Shown one piece after another: positions 11,713 to 22,477 of a stretch of DNA of 64,000 nt (the stretch's first letter is position 1; every line of letters starts with the position of its first letter). Both the position numbers and the translations under genes were made by a program. This stretch comes from Turnera subulata (lineage: Eukaryota > Streptophyta > Magnoliopsida > Malpighiales > Passifloraceae), in the NCBI GenBank assembly GCA_028386065.3, contig JAKUCV010000319.1, positions 122,348 through 186,347 of the forward strand, read 5' to 3'. Under the pieces are notes generated by a model. It searched no databases and had not been told where the DNA came from. It saw only the letters and a list, made by a program, of their open reading frames with translations.

Positions 11713-12165
11713 CTGAAAGTACAAAAATAACCTTACTTAATATTAATATGAAAATAAAAAACTAGCCGAAAGTACAAAAGTAATCTTACTTAATATTAAT
11801 ATAAAAAGCAAAAACTACATGTCATATAATAATAATAAATGACAAGTAGTTTATCTATATTTATAACTATATAGCACGAGCTAGAAAAATAGAAAATTAA
11901 TGTAATTACAATTAATTAACTAGTATATGCTTGCGATACTAAAATAACATTGGGTCGCATATTTAATTTTTTTTCCTGCACAACTCCTACAACTTCTATT
12001 TTTATTTCTACTCAAAAACAAAATAGAGCTAGAAAAATAGCAAATTAATATAATTACAATTAATCTACTATCATGTGCATGCGATACTAAAATAACATTA
12101 AGTCGCATATTTAATTTTTTGTTTTCCTCCACAACTCCTATTTTTATTTCTACTAAAAAACTAAA
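11713..12165. repeat. Short tandem duplications
   Basis: Two nested sets. First, a unit with GAAAGTACAAAA and CTTACTTAATATTAATAT occurs twice in 11713-11820 (period about 53 bp). Second, a ~145-bp unit starting near GAGCTAGAAAAATAG occurs at about 11878-12024 and 12026-12165; both copies hold GCGATACTAAAATAACATT and GTCGCATATTTAATTTTTT. AT-rich and non-coding. Confidence 0.7.
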
Positions 12166-12948
12166 TCTAAATAAAATATTTTTATTTACATTATACATAA
12201 GAACCTATTTCTATTCGTTATAAAACAGGGTGATAACAATCTATAATCACACCGTTTGGATTCGATCTAATGTTACAGTTAACTATTTAACCCATAACCC
12301 CTTTGATTTTGGTGTACAGTGGAATAATTTAAGAAAACTACCAACATGAACAACTACAATAAAAAAAATAATAGTAAAAAGTAATAATTTCAAGGGGAAG
12401 AAAGAAAAAGAAAAGAAACGAGTCTTTTTCGGGGTTTGAGGGGAAAGAAAAGAGATTGTGAAGGAATTGATGCCTCCCCTTATTAAATTGCTACTGTGAT
12501 GGCTTAGGGTTTTTTGAAAATTTTTTAACAAAATTCATTGGTGCCGAATCCAAAGCGTGCCAAAATTCTAGCCCATTCGTCCCACGTGAACGGGCCCACA
12601 ACACTCCTCAATTTATCCGTAAAACCTAAAGAAAAAAATAATTATCCTTTATTTATCCTTCCACGTGGGTAAAGGAAAACAATTTCCGAAATTAAAAAAA
12701 CAAATTAAATAATTAAAATAATCGGGCAGCTGGTGGGCGCCACTGCCACGTGTGATCTTCTAAGTGCTCACCGGTTACCGCAGGTGACATGTACACAAAC
12801 ACCCCGTTTCCACAGAGTTTAGGGACAATAATGTTGATTTTCAAAGCGTAGGGATAACAAGATTGAAATGTACAAAGTATAGGGATAAAAAAGCCTTTTT
12901 ACCCTTTTATTGGGTGCGAAGAGGTGATAATATTTTTCCTCGGATCAT

Positions 12949-13355
12949 TTAGCCTATTTTTCTGTTCCTGGCAAAAATTTTCCCTTTATTTTCTAATCAA
13001 ACAAGCTCAAAACTGTAACAAGCCTGATTCTTTGGTGTTGTGTGAATGCAATATCTCTTAAAACGAAAAGCTTCTTCAGGGATAACTTGATTAGCGTTCA
13101 CTCCAAAATCAAAGTCTACGTGGGCATATACTTCTGTGTATATCTGCACCAATTTACACCATCATGATCTTTGAGGTTGTCTAAAAGAACTTTCACATCA
13201 TTTGCATCCGACAACATGTCATTCCCTCCATATGCAAGGAAAAGAGGAAGATCACTTTGAATGCTTGCCATGTTATACACTGGTGGAGTAGGCTGCCTGT
13301 AATAAATGGCAGTGGGCCGGGGGGCCATGGCCTTCCCTTGCTTTTTGAAGTTCAA
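12949..13355 (-). pseudogene. Acid (triacylglycerol) lipase C-terminal remnant, copy 1
   Basis: Minus-strand reading gives PPVYNMASIQSDLPLFLAYG followed by GNDMLSDANDVKVLLDNLKD. This is the C-terminal block of plant AB-hydrolase acid lipases (LIP1/LIP2-like), with the catalytic Asp in GGNDMLSD. A one-base loss relative to copy 2 (TTTACACC against TTTATCACC near 13160) shifts the frame, so the catalytic His region is out of frame. The shared tail that ends in WNRKIG would stop at 12949-12951. The N-terminal two thirds of the enzyme (lid, nucleophile GxSxG) are absent upstream. Copy 2 is at 21514 and copy 3 at 56485. Not functional. Confidence 0.75.
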
Positions 13356-13442
13356 AGAAATGTAAAATGGAACACTCTAGGGGCTAGTTTTTCAATAAGT
13401 TTTTATGATTACGTTACAAACTTTCGATCTATTTTGTTACAG

Positions 13443-14853
13443 ATCGTTTGTATGCCAAATGATGGTTTTGTGGGACTGCCAGCTAGAGGCAGGCATGTGC
13501 ATATGTTTGGGGCAACTACCTATGGGATCAACTTCAACATATTTGTACAGCATTGACCTTCATGTTTCATGGACTATATTGGCGACTACGCCACCCACGG
13601 GATGCTAGTTGACCGTGAGCCCGCTCATAAGAAGAGAAGCGGAGATCACCCAGTGGATTATTCAACAAAGCTAGCATCTGTGGTTGCTAACTAGAATGAA
13701 CGCCGTCCAAACGGTTTGATCTTTATTTTATGCTTTGTAAATAATTATACTCTTCTTATTTAATGCTTTGCTTTTAATTATATCCTACAGAAACTAATGC
13801 TAAATATATTTCTACTTTATATTCTTTGGTGTAAAAGAAGGTGTTTCTTTTGCTGCAGCTGACCCTCCAGAAGCAAACGTGGAGCAGGAAGAAGCAAATG
13901 TGGTGCAGGAGGACTCTCTAGTAAATGAAGTTCATCATCAAGAAGATGAAGGTAAAGAAAGGAAATAGAAACTGATGCTAAATATATTTCCATTCTATAA
14001 TTTTGGTGCAACTAACCCACAAGAAAATTGCTTTTGCTGCACTTGACGCCATACATGTTGTAGATAACGTCACACCTTTTACTACTACCGAGGCTGATAC
14101 CAAGAGCATTCCATCAACTGCTGCTGATGACAGAAATGAAGGTAAAGGATGTTAAATATATTTCCCATTTATAGTTTTGGTGCAGCTAAGCCTCAAGAAA
14201 ATTGCTTTTGCTGCAATTGACGTCATACCTGATGCAGTTAACATCACACCTGTTACTACTACTGAGCTGCTACCGAGAGCGTTCCATCAACTGCTGCTGG
14301 TAACAAAACTGAAGGTAAAAAATGCTAAATATATTTCCATTTTATAATTTTGGTGCAGCTAACCCACAAGAAAATTGCTTTTGCTGCAATTGACGCCATA
14401 CCTACTGCTGGTAACGTCACACCTTTTACTACTACCGAGGCTGCAACTGAGAAAGTTCCATCAACTGCTGCTGATGACAGAATTGAAGGTAAAGTATGCT
14501 AAATATATTTCCATTTTTTAATTTTGGTGCAGCTAATCCTCAAGAAAATTGCTTTTGCTGCAATTGACGCCATACCTATTGCAGTTAACGTTACACCATA
14601 TACTACTATCGAGGCTGCTACCAAGGGCGTTCCATCAACTGCTGCTGGTAATGTAATTGAAGGTAAAGGATGCTAAATGAATTTTCAATTTATAATTTTG
14701 GTGCAGCTAACCCTCAAGAAAATTGTTTTTGCTGCAATTGACGCCATACCTGCTTCAGGTAACGTCACACCAGTCACATCTGTTACTACTGTCGTGGCTG
14801 CTATGGAATCATCTGCTGCTGATAACAGAAATGAAGGTAAAGAAAAGAACTAG
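13443..14853 (+). pseudogene. Unidentified gene with tandem 78-nt exon array, copy 1
   Basis: The first visible exon (13443-13713, 271 nt) follows TTTTGTTACAG and ends before a GT donor. It reads MPNDGFVGLPARGRHVHMFG and onward, with TGA after VQH and TAG in the VAN-NERR segment, where copy 2 has F and W. A second exon (13859-13951) is Glu-rich and ends QEDEG. Five repeat units follow at 14064, 14238, 14411, 14585 and 14759, each about 78 nt, in phase 1, encoding a Thr/Ala-rich 26-mer such as DNVTPFTTTEADTKS. The last runs into GKEKN and a stop at 14851-14853. Unit 2 lacks one base and unit 3 lacks the acceptor AG. I do not recognise the protein. Copy 2 is at 22009. Confidence 0.55.
14064..14836 (+). 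repeat. Five tandem exon-intron units, period 174 bp
   Basis: Unit starts are spaced 174, 173, 174 and 174 bp. Each unit has a putative exon bounded by (C/T)AG and GAAG|GT, and an intron of about 96 bp that begins GTAAAGGATGCTAAATATAT. Within that intron lies a second possible acceptor, TTTTGGTGCAG, followed by AAGAAAATTGCTTTTGCTGC. Using that upstream acceptor would add about 52 nt and bring in a stop, so the downstream AG is the better model. The segmental copy at 24148 has only three units. Confidence 0.75.
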
Positions 14854-16080
14854 AAATTGATGCTAAATATATTTCCATTTTTATAATTCTAACTCATGCT
14901 AAAAAAACATTCTGTTTATATAAATCAATACAATAAAACAACCAACAAGGCTAAACCAATCGAGTTTCTTTATTTTAGAGAGAAGAAGGGAATTAAAGCT
15001 TAAAAGGATCAATAGAATGACACGTCGTTGCCTTGCCTTTTTTTTTTCCTTTGATATGGACGTTAGTATTTTGATTTTGAGTCCAACGACTATAATGCAG
15101 GCTTTGACCTTTCGGTCTCTTCTAGGTGACGACCCAACCCTCCTTAAGACTAGGACTATAACGCATTTTCCCTTTTATGACTAAAGTATTTCAATTGGGT
15201 GACACATCTATATTTACAATTCAATGACAAAATTAATCCAACTCTTTTGTTTTCTTCATTCTGATATGCAAAATATATATAACCTGAATCTTTCAAAAAA
15301 AATATATATTGAGAGGAAATTTTCCAAGCAACCAATATCTATAATGGTATTTGCATATTATCAAAGAAATTGTCCAACTTTCAGCCTAACAAGAGTGCTA
15401 ATTGAGTTCAACTAATTGTGTCAACCCTCAATTTCTGTGCGTCCTTTCTTTATCAATGTATAGGATGAATTATACAGCGTATGTAGATTTCTTATTTCGT
15501 GGGCTGGAGACTCGTAACCTTTAGTAAGTTTAACTTTCTATGTTTATTGCTCAAAAAAAAATTTCTATGTTTGGGCTTTCATGTACGAATAATTTTATAA
15601 ACAAATATTTCTCGGCTTCTTTTTACTCCTTAGGTACAAATTGTTTGGGTAGGACTTGTTTACCGGTGCTTGAACCGAAGCAAAGCATGTCAGCAGGTAT
15701 CATCAAAATCTATAAGGAATAGGGGTAAAATGCGGCACGGATTTTGTAATGATCTCCAAACAAATTGAAATGAGAATCTCGTGAAATTTTTATAATTGTG
15801 AGTTAAAAAATTTATATTCAAATAGATTCCCAATAAATCCAATTTTTCAGGCAATATAATTGTGGAGGAGTATAGTTATAAAGTTGTGGAGTATGGATAC
15901 AACATCCCCAAAAAATATTGGTCTATTTATCAATATTTATCTCCCTTTCCCAGAGGTACATTTTTTAAAAGAATATAATTTGTCTATATGGTCTCCTTTG
16001 TGAAATGAAAATTCTTGTAGGAATAGGAATATAGTCAGCGGAATATAAAGCCCCAATTCCGGTTATCGAAAATTTCCCTC
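14854..16080. other. Intergenic DNA shared by both duplication copies
   Basis: No gene seen. The stretch aligns with about 24549-25780; both hold GACACGTCGTTGCCTTGCC, GACCTTTCGGTCTCTTCTAG and ACCGGTGCTTGAACCGAAGC. The short ORFs at 15224, 15540 and their partner at 25194 are not conserved as proteins and are probably chance. The C-rich start of the next gene's leader begins about 16080. Confidence 0.5.
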
Positions 16081-16337
16081 ACTTTCCTTCTCTCCCCCAA
16101 AAAAAACCCTAAGCCCCAATTCACAGTTCTCGATTCACAGCTACACGTAGAACCAATCTCTCGATTCGTCGTTCCTCCTCCTCCGCCGGCCACCGCCTCT
16201 CCACCGGAAAATACCTCTCTCCAGTTACTCTCCTCGCCTGCTTCCTCTCCTTCGCCGCTATCTCATTCCCCATCCGTCCCATGCAGGCCTGGCTTCTCTA
16301 TCACTCCTCTTCACCTTAGTCTGCACCGGCAATCGCC

Positions 16338-17835
16338 ATGACCTCCTCCAGCGCCCGATGCTCATCCCATCCGAGAAGGATCACAAGGTAGCATGTTTGA
16401 GTGTGTTTAGCATTGAATTTTCATTTGTTTTTCGTTTCTTTCTCTGGAAATTTTCATGTCATTTTTTTTATTTTCACTGAGATTTGATGTACAAATCTGC
16501 GGCGATTTTTTTTCTCTCTTCAAAATTTTTATGTCTCTTTTTTTCCTATAAATTTGGTTGTTTACAATCTGCTTTATTTTTATTTTTAAAAAGAAAATTA
16601 GAATCACCATTTAATGCACCATCTTATCTTCAAACAGTTCTTAATAAGAGTGGTTGTGTGGTGAGTTAATTTTTCTTCTGCCGCTAAATGTTTTTCCCCG
16701 AAACATCTTATCATTTATATTTATTGTCAGAAAATCTTCTCATTCTTCAGTTTGACATAAAGATAGGGATTATATATTCTGATTCTTTTCAATCTCTTCC
16801 CCCTTATATCCCCTATAGCCCCTACATACTCTGTATATTTACTAATGAAAAGGAGGAGAAGCGGTTCTTCTTCTTCTGTAAACTCAACTTTCCTTCCTCT
16901 TATTGCTGGTGCTCCTTGTGTAAAAAAAAAAAAAGAGAAGAGGAAAAGCAATGTCTTCGGTTGGTGCTGGTACTGCTACTGATGGTGTTGGTACTGTCTT
17001 TTTTAGTCGTAAGATGTGGGAATTATATATCTGTTGGTTGGATGCTGCCAAATAAATAGGTGTTGGACTGCTCCCTCCGTGCATCTCTGTCTTGGCTTGA
17101 CACATACTTTTCGCAATCTTCTCGGTAATTTTTTTTTCTTCTTTTGAGTGTGTGTTTTTTCGTCCTTACTTTTCCTCTCTTTAGATGAGAAATTCGGAGC
17201 CTTCTCCAGAAAAAAATAAGATATCTACAACTTTAAGTTCAAAGAAAAGTACAAGCTGCTCAAGGACAACTATTTAGGCCTCCTGTTTGAAGCCCACAAC
17301 GCCATACAGAGACAGAAGCTGGATCGGATAGCTCTGGATCTAAGTCAAACTGAAAATTTTATTCTCCTTAACGATTTTGTCTACGACCCCATAATTTTCT
17401 GTCCGTTTGAATTTTTAAATTAGTGTCCTTCTATTCTATTTGTCCTTGTTTAGATGATAGAAACATTTTCATGCAGATGCGAATTGCAATGTTGGAAAAT
17501 TATACCAACATCCAAAGGCTGTTCCCAAATATCCAATGGGAGTTTGTACTTACTACAACTCCAATTGGTGGCGGTTCAGCTGGTGGTTGTTGTGATTCAG
17601 GTGCTGGTGAAGGAAGTTCAAGTTCAAGAGGTGGAGATCGCCCCAATGCCCCCGGACCTACTGTTGTGCTAATCCTATTAATTTTGTAATGAACTCATCA
17701 ATTAAACCTTCTTTTATTATGGAATTGCTATGAAAATTAACATCCATTTTAATTATGGAATAATTTTCTGTTTGCTGCAGCACCATTCATCTACGTCTTC
17801 TATTTTCGCCTGATCTCGAGCCCAAGAGCGAGTAG
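16338..17835 (+). pseudogene. Unidentified gene family X, copy 1
   Basis: A leader with CCCTAAGCCCCAATTCAC precedes ATG 16338; the first exon reads MTSSSARCSSHPRRITR and ends at a GT donor at 16388. A second exon from ATG 16845 reads MKRRRSGSSSSVNSTFLPLI, then crosses a 13-A run (about 16921-16933) where the frame changes to KAMSSVGAGTATDGVGTVFF and FSRKMWELYICWLDAAK, then TAA. Later pieces read KFKEKYKLLKDNYLGLLFEA (17240-17340) and MRIAMLENYTNIQRLFPNIQ (from 17474). The donor after GPTVV is CT, not GT. These match in order the copy at 53379-54755. Function unknown. The stops, frame change and lost donor argue for a pseudogene. Confidence 0.5.
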
Positions 17836-18890
17836 TTATACGATAGATACCTTTTCTAGACGAATATGACTATAGTTTCTAGGTCAGTCAGTGTTGGATT
17901 GTCCTTTAAAATCTTAAAAAACATAATTAATAGTTGCTGGTACTAATTAATTCTAAGGCATATGCTGGTGGGCTAACAAACGGATAATATTTGCGGTACA
18001 ATTCAGGCAACCCTGAACATGTTGGCCCGTTTTGATTTTCTTAACCTGCGTATTTATGTTGGTAATTTCGGTATTACTTGCAATGGCCCTTCACTTTCAC
18101 GTTAGTAAAACAATGGAACATCATTGGAGAATATTGTGCGTGAATTGAATGTATGTAGTTTGGCATGCAAATGACTGTCACTATACCGTTATCTAAATTT
18201 AGAATAATCATTCGTCTGACTCTATAATATTCCTATTTCCATATTTATACTACAGTATTTTAAAGACTAAAAACCGATTGACTGCTCTATCGAAAACAAA
18301 GAGAATGGATTCACTGTTACATAAATAATGAGAGACATAGCACACATGTAAGATCTCATTTGATGATACATGAGATGTATTAAGGGTAAATGGTGCTGAC
18401 AAGTCATAATACATCTCGTAAGTAATTGTTATTACTGGCCCAATTTGGATGAGGAGAGATAGAGAGACCAACGCTTTATTGGGTTTGGCTTTTTTTGTTT
18501 AATTCTTGAGGCAGTGAAATTAGGTTGCAGCAGTCATTGTTCCTATGGAAAGCAAATATAGTGGTAGAATTGCATGGAAGCTAGTGCAGGGAACCACAAG
18601 CAGATATAGGCGTCATGGACCATAAGTGCTTACCCAGTCGCAGGAGGTTTACTTGAGGCAATTGCTTCCATGCAAAGACCTCCGAATAAATGCATATGAC
18701 AAAGAGTGTGAATGAAGTTGACAAAAGCAAGACGAAGCTGTGAGGTAGGAGTTCTGGGAATATATGTGATTTTGATTCTACAAAGAGTACCATCTGGGAG
18801 ACATACGCCCGCAAAAACACCAGATTACTCCTTTGTAATCATAGTCGGGCATTTGAGAGATGGTTGACAGTATAAAATCTCCATCCAACA
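17836..18890. other. No gene seen
   Basis: Non-coding sequence between the two duplication copies. On the minus strand 18581-18960 has overlapping open frames (for example PSSDDALLDGDFILSTISQM from 18915 downward). Part of this, 18890-18960, is shared with 63467-63570, but I recognise no domain. Confidence 0.4.
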
Positions 18891-20099
18891 AAGCATCATC
18901 GCTTGAAGGCCTGATGAAATAGATTTGAGGGAATTTTGAGGTGAAGAAAATGGTGACATGACCAGGCCAAAGGCAAACAACAAGTTTTTTTATGGGGAAA
19001 AAGAAAAGAAACAAAATTTTTTTTTAGGGGGGAGGAGAAGAAAGAAAAAGAAAAGAAGCGAGTTTTTTTGGGGTTTGAGGGGAAAGAAAAGTGATTGTGA
19101 AGGAAGTGATGCCTTCCCATATTAAATTGTTGCAGGGATGGCTTAGGGTTTTTTAAAATTTTTTTAACAAAATTCATTGGTGCCGAATCCAAAGCGTGCC
19201 AAAATTCTAGCCCATTCGCCCCACGTGAATGGGCCCACAATGCTCCTCCTCATTTTTTCCGCAAAAACTAAAAAAAAATCTATTTATCCTCTATTTATCC
19301 TTCCACGTGGGTAAAGGAAAATAGTTTTTGAAATTAAAAAACAAATTAAATGATTAAAATAATCGGGCAGCTGGCAGGCCCCACTGCCTCGTGTCATCTT
19401 CTGGGTGCTCATTGGTTACCGCAGGTCATATGTACACAAACACCCCGTTTCCACAGAGTTTAGGGACAATAACGTTGATTTTCAAAGCACATGGACAACA
19501 ACATTGAAATGTACATAGTATAGGGATAAAAAAAAGCCCTTTTACCCTTTTTTGAGTAAATGACATATATAAGGTCCGTACTATTTCAAAAGTACTGTTC
19601 AGGGGTCTGTACTATTTTTTGTCCCTTTTACGGGTCTGTACTCTTATTTTTCGTCCTCTTTAGGGGTCTCGGGCAGCCCCGCTGATGATGTGGACTACAC
19701 GGCCCGAGAGTGCATTACACACGCCCACTTTTTTAAAAACTTGAAGGCACATGAAGCGCGTGCATAACACGTCTTGTCCACTAGGCAATATGGGCCCCAC
19801 TTTGGGTTTTTTCTAGACGAAATGATTTTCCTATTTTCTAAAATTCAATTTTAATTTAAATATTTTTTAAAAAAATAGTAATAGCATTCATACACTAATG
19901 AGAAATACACAAGTAGCCACGGAGGCCACGAAATAAATCCAAGAAATCTGCTTGGAAAAAACTAAAAGAATAGGAAAAATAAGTCCCGGTCAAGTCCTCT
20001 ACTTGAAAACCCGGCCAGCTCAATTCCTGCAACCCACTACACCGGAAACAACCACCAAAGTTTTGGCCACCAGCAACAACAACAAATCCAACCGCAACC

Positions 20100-20688
20100 G
20101 AATCCGCCACCATCCACGTTAATACAACATAGAAAAATTAACCACCCAATTAAGAAAAATTAGCAAACAAAAAATGAAAAGAGAGAAGAGAGGAACAATA
20201 GGATGTGTTTGGTGGTGATTGTGATCCGGGAAGAGGGAGGAAGAGAGGAACAAGGGGATGGAACTGCAGACGGTGGCCTGGATAATGGAATTCCTCCTTG
20301 GACAGAAAACGCTTCCCGCACCGGTGAAACCCCAACTCCGACCAGAACCAACACAATACACAGACGATAAGACGAACCACCCAGCATAGGCAATCCATCA
20401 CTGACAACCAACACACATCTGCTGAGCCACAAAGCACAGAACCCCAAATTCGATGGGTTAATTACAAACAATACAACCGCAAGAAAGAACCAAGGAGGAG
20501 GGAAGAGGAAGAGGGTGGTGGCACATTGCTTTCCAGACGGCGGCGTCAAAGATGGCAGCGACTCGCGGCGTCCACGAGCAGATCAAGGCCTCCCGTGCCA
20601 AGCCTGATGGTTCTCCCTTCAAAGACTGCAGTGGCGACGTGGTTGCTGACTGAAGGTGGTTTGAAGGAGGAAGTACGAAGGTAGAGAC

Positions 20689-20740
<52 letters not shown>

Positions 20741-20874
20741 AAGCGGCACTGTGAGACTGACCGCCGGTGGCGAGGCGGTGACAAAGGAGGAGGAGGGTCG
20801 TACTCGTGTTCTTGATTGAGGGCAATGAATTTTTTTTCCTTTAAAGATTTCGTCGATGTGCTGATTGAAGACAA
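20100..20874 (-). other. GC-rich gene-like cargo inside the Mutator-like element
   Basis: Read on the minus strand, this resembles a promoter-proximal region: C-rich sequence, a (CT)n tract, then overlapping open frames in more than one register (20458-20874 and others). None shows a domain I know, and the Ser-Leu repeats are just the translated (CT)n. It could be the 5' end of a captured gene. No introns or stop-free frame decide which register, if any, was coding. Confidence 0.35.
20694..20736. repeat. (GA)n microsatellite
   Basis: About 21 uninterrupted GA dinucleotides lie within the cargo of the Mutator-like element. They account for the SLSLSL stretches in three minus-strand reading frames. 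Confidence 0.95.
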
Positions 20875-21513
20875 TGAAAATTTGTTTATGTTTTTTTTTG
20901 GTTTTATTGAATTTAAGAAATAAAAGTTTGTGAACGTTTATGGAAGAAAATCGTTTAGCTTGGCACCGTTGATTGAAAGCACCGGAAATTAGTTTAGATA
21001 TTTTTCTATTTTAAAATTTAGGGAATAAAAAATATTTTTGAAAATACTAAGCTGCAATGTTGATTGAAGGCACATATTTTTTCCCTTTTTCTAATTTAAG
21101 AAATGATTTTTTTCAAAAAAAATAGTTAGAATAAAAATTTTGAGCTCTAGAAATATAATATATGTATATATATAAAATTTTAGGAGATAATAAATATTTT
21201 AGAAAAAATTTGGAATTTAGTTTTTGGAAAAAATTTAGAAGTGGGACCCACCATACACAGTGGGCATCACTCTCAGGCAGGTGTAAAGAAGAGTGCGCGT
21301 GTAATGCACGCCTGGGCCGGGAAGTCCACGTCATCAGCGGTGCTGCCCGAGACCCCTAAAGAGGACGAAAAATAAGAGTACAAACCCGTAAAAGGGACAA
21401 AAAATAGTACAGACCCCTGAACGGTACTTTTGAAATAGTACGGACCCTATAGGGAATACTTTTCCACCCTTTTTTTGGGTGAGAAGAGGCGATAATACTT
21501 TTCCTCGGTTCAT

Positions 21514-21864
21514 TTAGCCAATTTTTCTGTTCCAGGCGAAAATTTTCCCTTTAGTTTCTAATGAAACAAGCTCAAAAGTGTAACAAGCCTGATTCTTTGG
21601 TGTTGTGTGAATGCAATATCTCATGAAACAAAAAGCTTCTTCAGGGACAACTTGATCAGCATTGACTCCAAAATCAAAGTCTATGTGGGCATATTCTTCT
21701 CTGTATAACTGCACCAATTTATCACCATAATGATCTTTGAGGTTGTCTAGCAGAACTTTCACCTCATTGGCATCCGACAACATGTCATTCCCCCCATATG
21801 CAAGGAAAAGAGGAAGATCACTTAGAATGCTTGTCATGTTATACACTCGTGGAGTAGGCTGCAT
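21514..21864 (-). pseudogene. Acid (triacylglycerol) lipase C-terminal remnant, copy 2
   Basis: The frame is intact for 116 codons on the minus strand: TPRVYNMTSILSDLPLFLAY, then GGNDMLSDANEVKVLLDNLK and LVQLYREEYAHIDFDFGVNA. Both the catalytic Asp (GGNDMLSD) and His (YAHIDF) of the plant acid-lipase family are kept. After VNADQVV the usual ending (about ten residues) is replaced by a longer tail, PEEAFCFMRYCIHTTPKNQA to WNRKIG, which all three local copies share. Upstream of TPRVYN the enzyme body is missing, and the DNA there (21865-21960) is unrelated to lipase. So it is an orphan last exon rather than an active enzyme. Confidence 0.75.
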
Positions 21865-22477
21865 CTAATCAGTGGTGGTGGGCCGGGGGGGCATGGCCTC
21901 CCCTGGCTTTTGGAAGTTCAAAGAAATGTACAATGCAACACTCTAGGGGCTAGTTTTTCAATCAGTTTTTATAATTGCAATACAAACTTATGATCTATTT
22001 GGTTGCAGATCGTTAGTATGCCATATGATGGTTTTGTGGGACTGCTAGATAGAGGCACACATGTGCATATGTTTGGGGCAACCACCTATGGGATCAACTT
22101 CAGTATATTTGTACAACATTTCCCTCCACGTTTCGTAGAGTATATTGGCGACTACGCCACCCACGGGATGCTAGTTGACCGTGAGCCCGCTCATAAGAAG
22201 AGAAGCAGAGAAGACACAGTGGATTATTCAACAAAGCTAGCATCTGCGGTTGCTAACTGGAACGAACGCCGTCCAAACAGTTTGATCTTTATTTTATGCT
22301 TTGTAAATAATTATACTCAGCTTACTTAATGCTTTGTTTTCAATTATATACTACAGAAACTAATGCTAAATATATTTGTAAATTTATATTTTTTTGTGTA
22401 AAAGAAGGTGTTTCTTTTGCTGCAGCTGCCCTTCAGAAGCAAATGTGGTGCAGGAAGAAGCAAATGTGGTGCAGGAG

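Larger units (their letters stand above)
12395..17100. repeat. Segmental duplication, copy 1
   Basis: This stretch matches about 19020-26806 along its length once two later insertions in the second copy (19554-21465 and 22478-23990) are set aside. Shared order: 3' flank of a lipase remnant, the remnant on the minus strand, an unidentified gene with a 78-nt exon array, about 1.2 kb of intergenic DNA, then a second unidentified gene. A shorter inverted third copy of the lipase end lies at 56485-57264 and 63467-63570. Edges are approximate. Confidence 0.8.
19554..21465. mobile_element. Mutator-like long-TIR transposon, Pack-MULE candidate
   Basis: The first about 150 bp (AAGGTCCGTACTATTTCAAA, then GGGTCTGTACTATTTTTTGT, to GGGGTCTCGGGCAGC) recurs inverted at the right end (21310-21460). 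It splits sequence continuous in copy 1 between ACCCTTTT and GGGTG. A duplication of about 10 bp (ACCCTTTTTT, at 19544-19553 and 21466-21475) flanks it. Long TIRs plus a 9-11 bp duplication are the hallmarks of MULEs. No transposase is seen. The interior (about 20100-20870) is GC-rich and gene-like on the minus strand, which suggests captured host DNA. Confidence 0.75.

Noticed and set aside
14151..14236. Upstream acceptor (TTTTGGTGCAG) as the true start of each array exon
   Set aside because: Using it adds about 52 nt with an in-frame TGA in phase 1; the downstream AG gives symmetric 78-nt exons.
20458..20874. Three overlapping minus-strand ORFs with Ser-Leu runs
   Set aside because: The runs are the translated (CT)n tract in three registers; no domain supports any of them.
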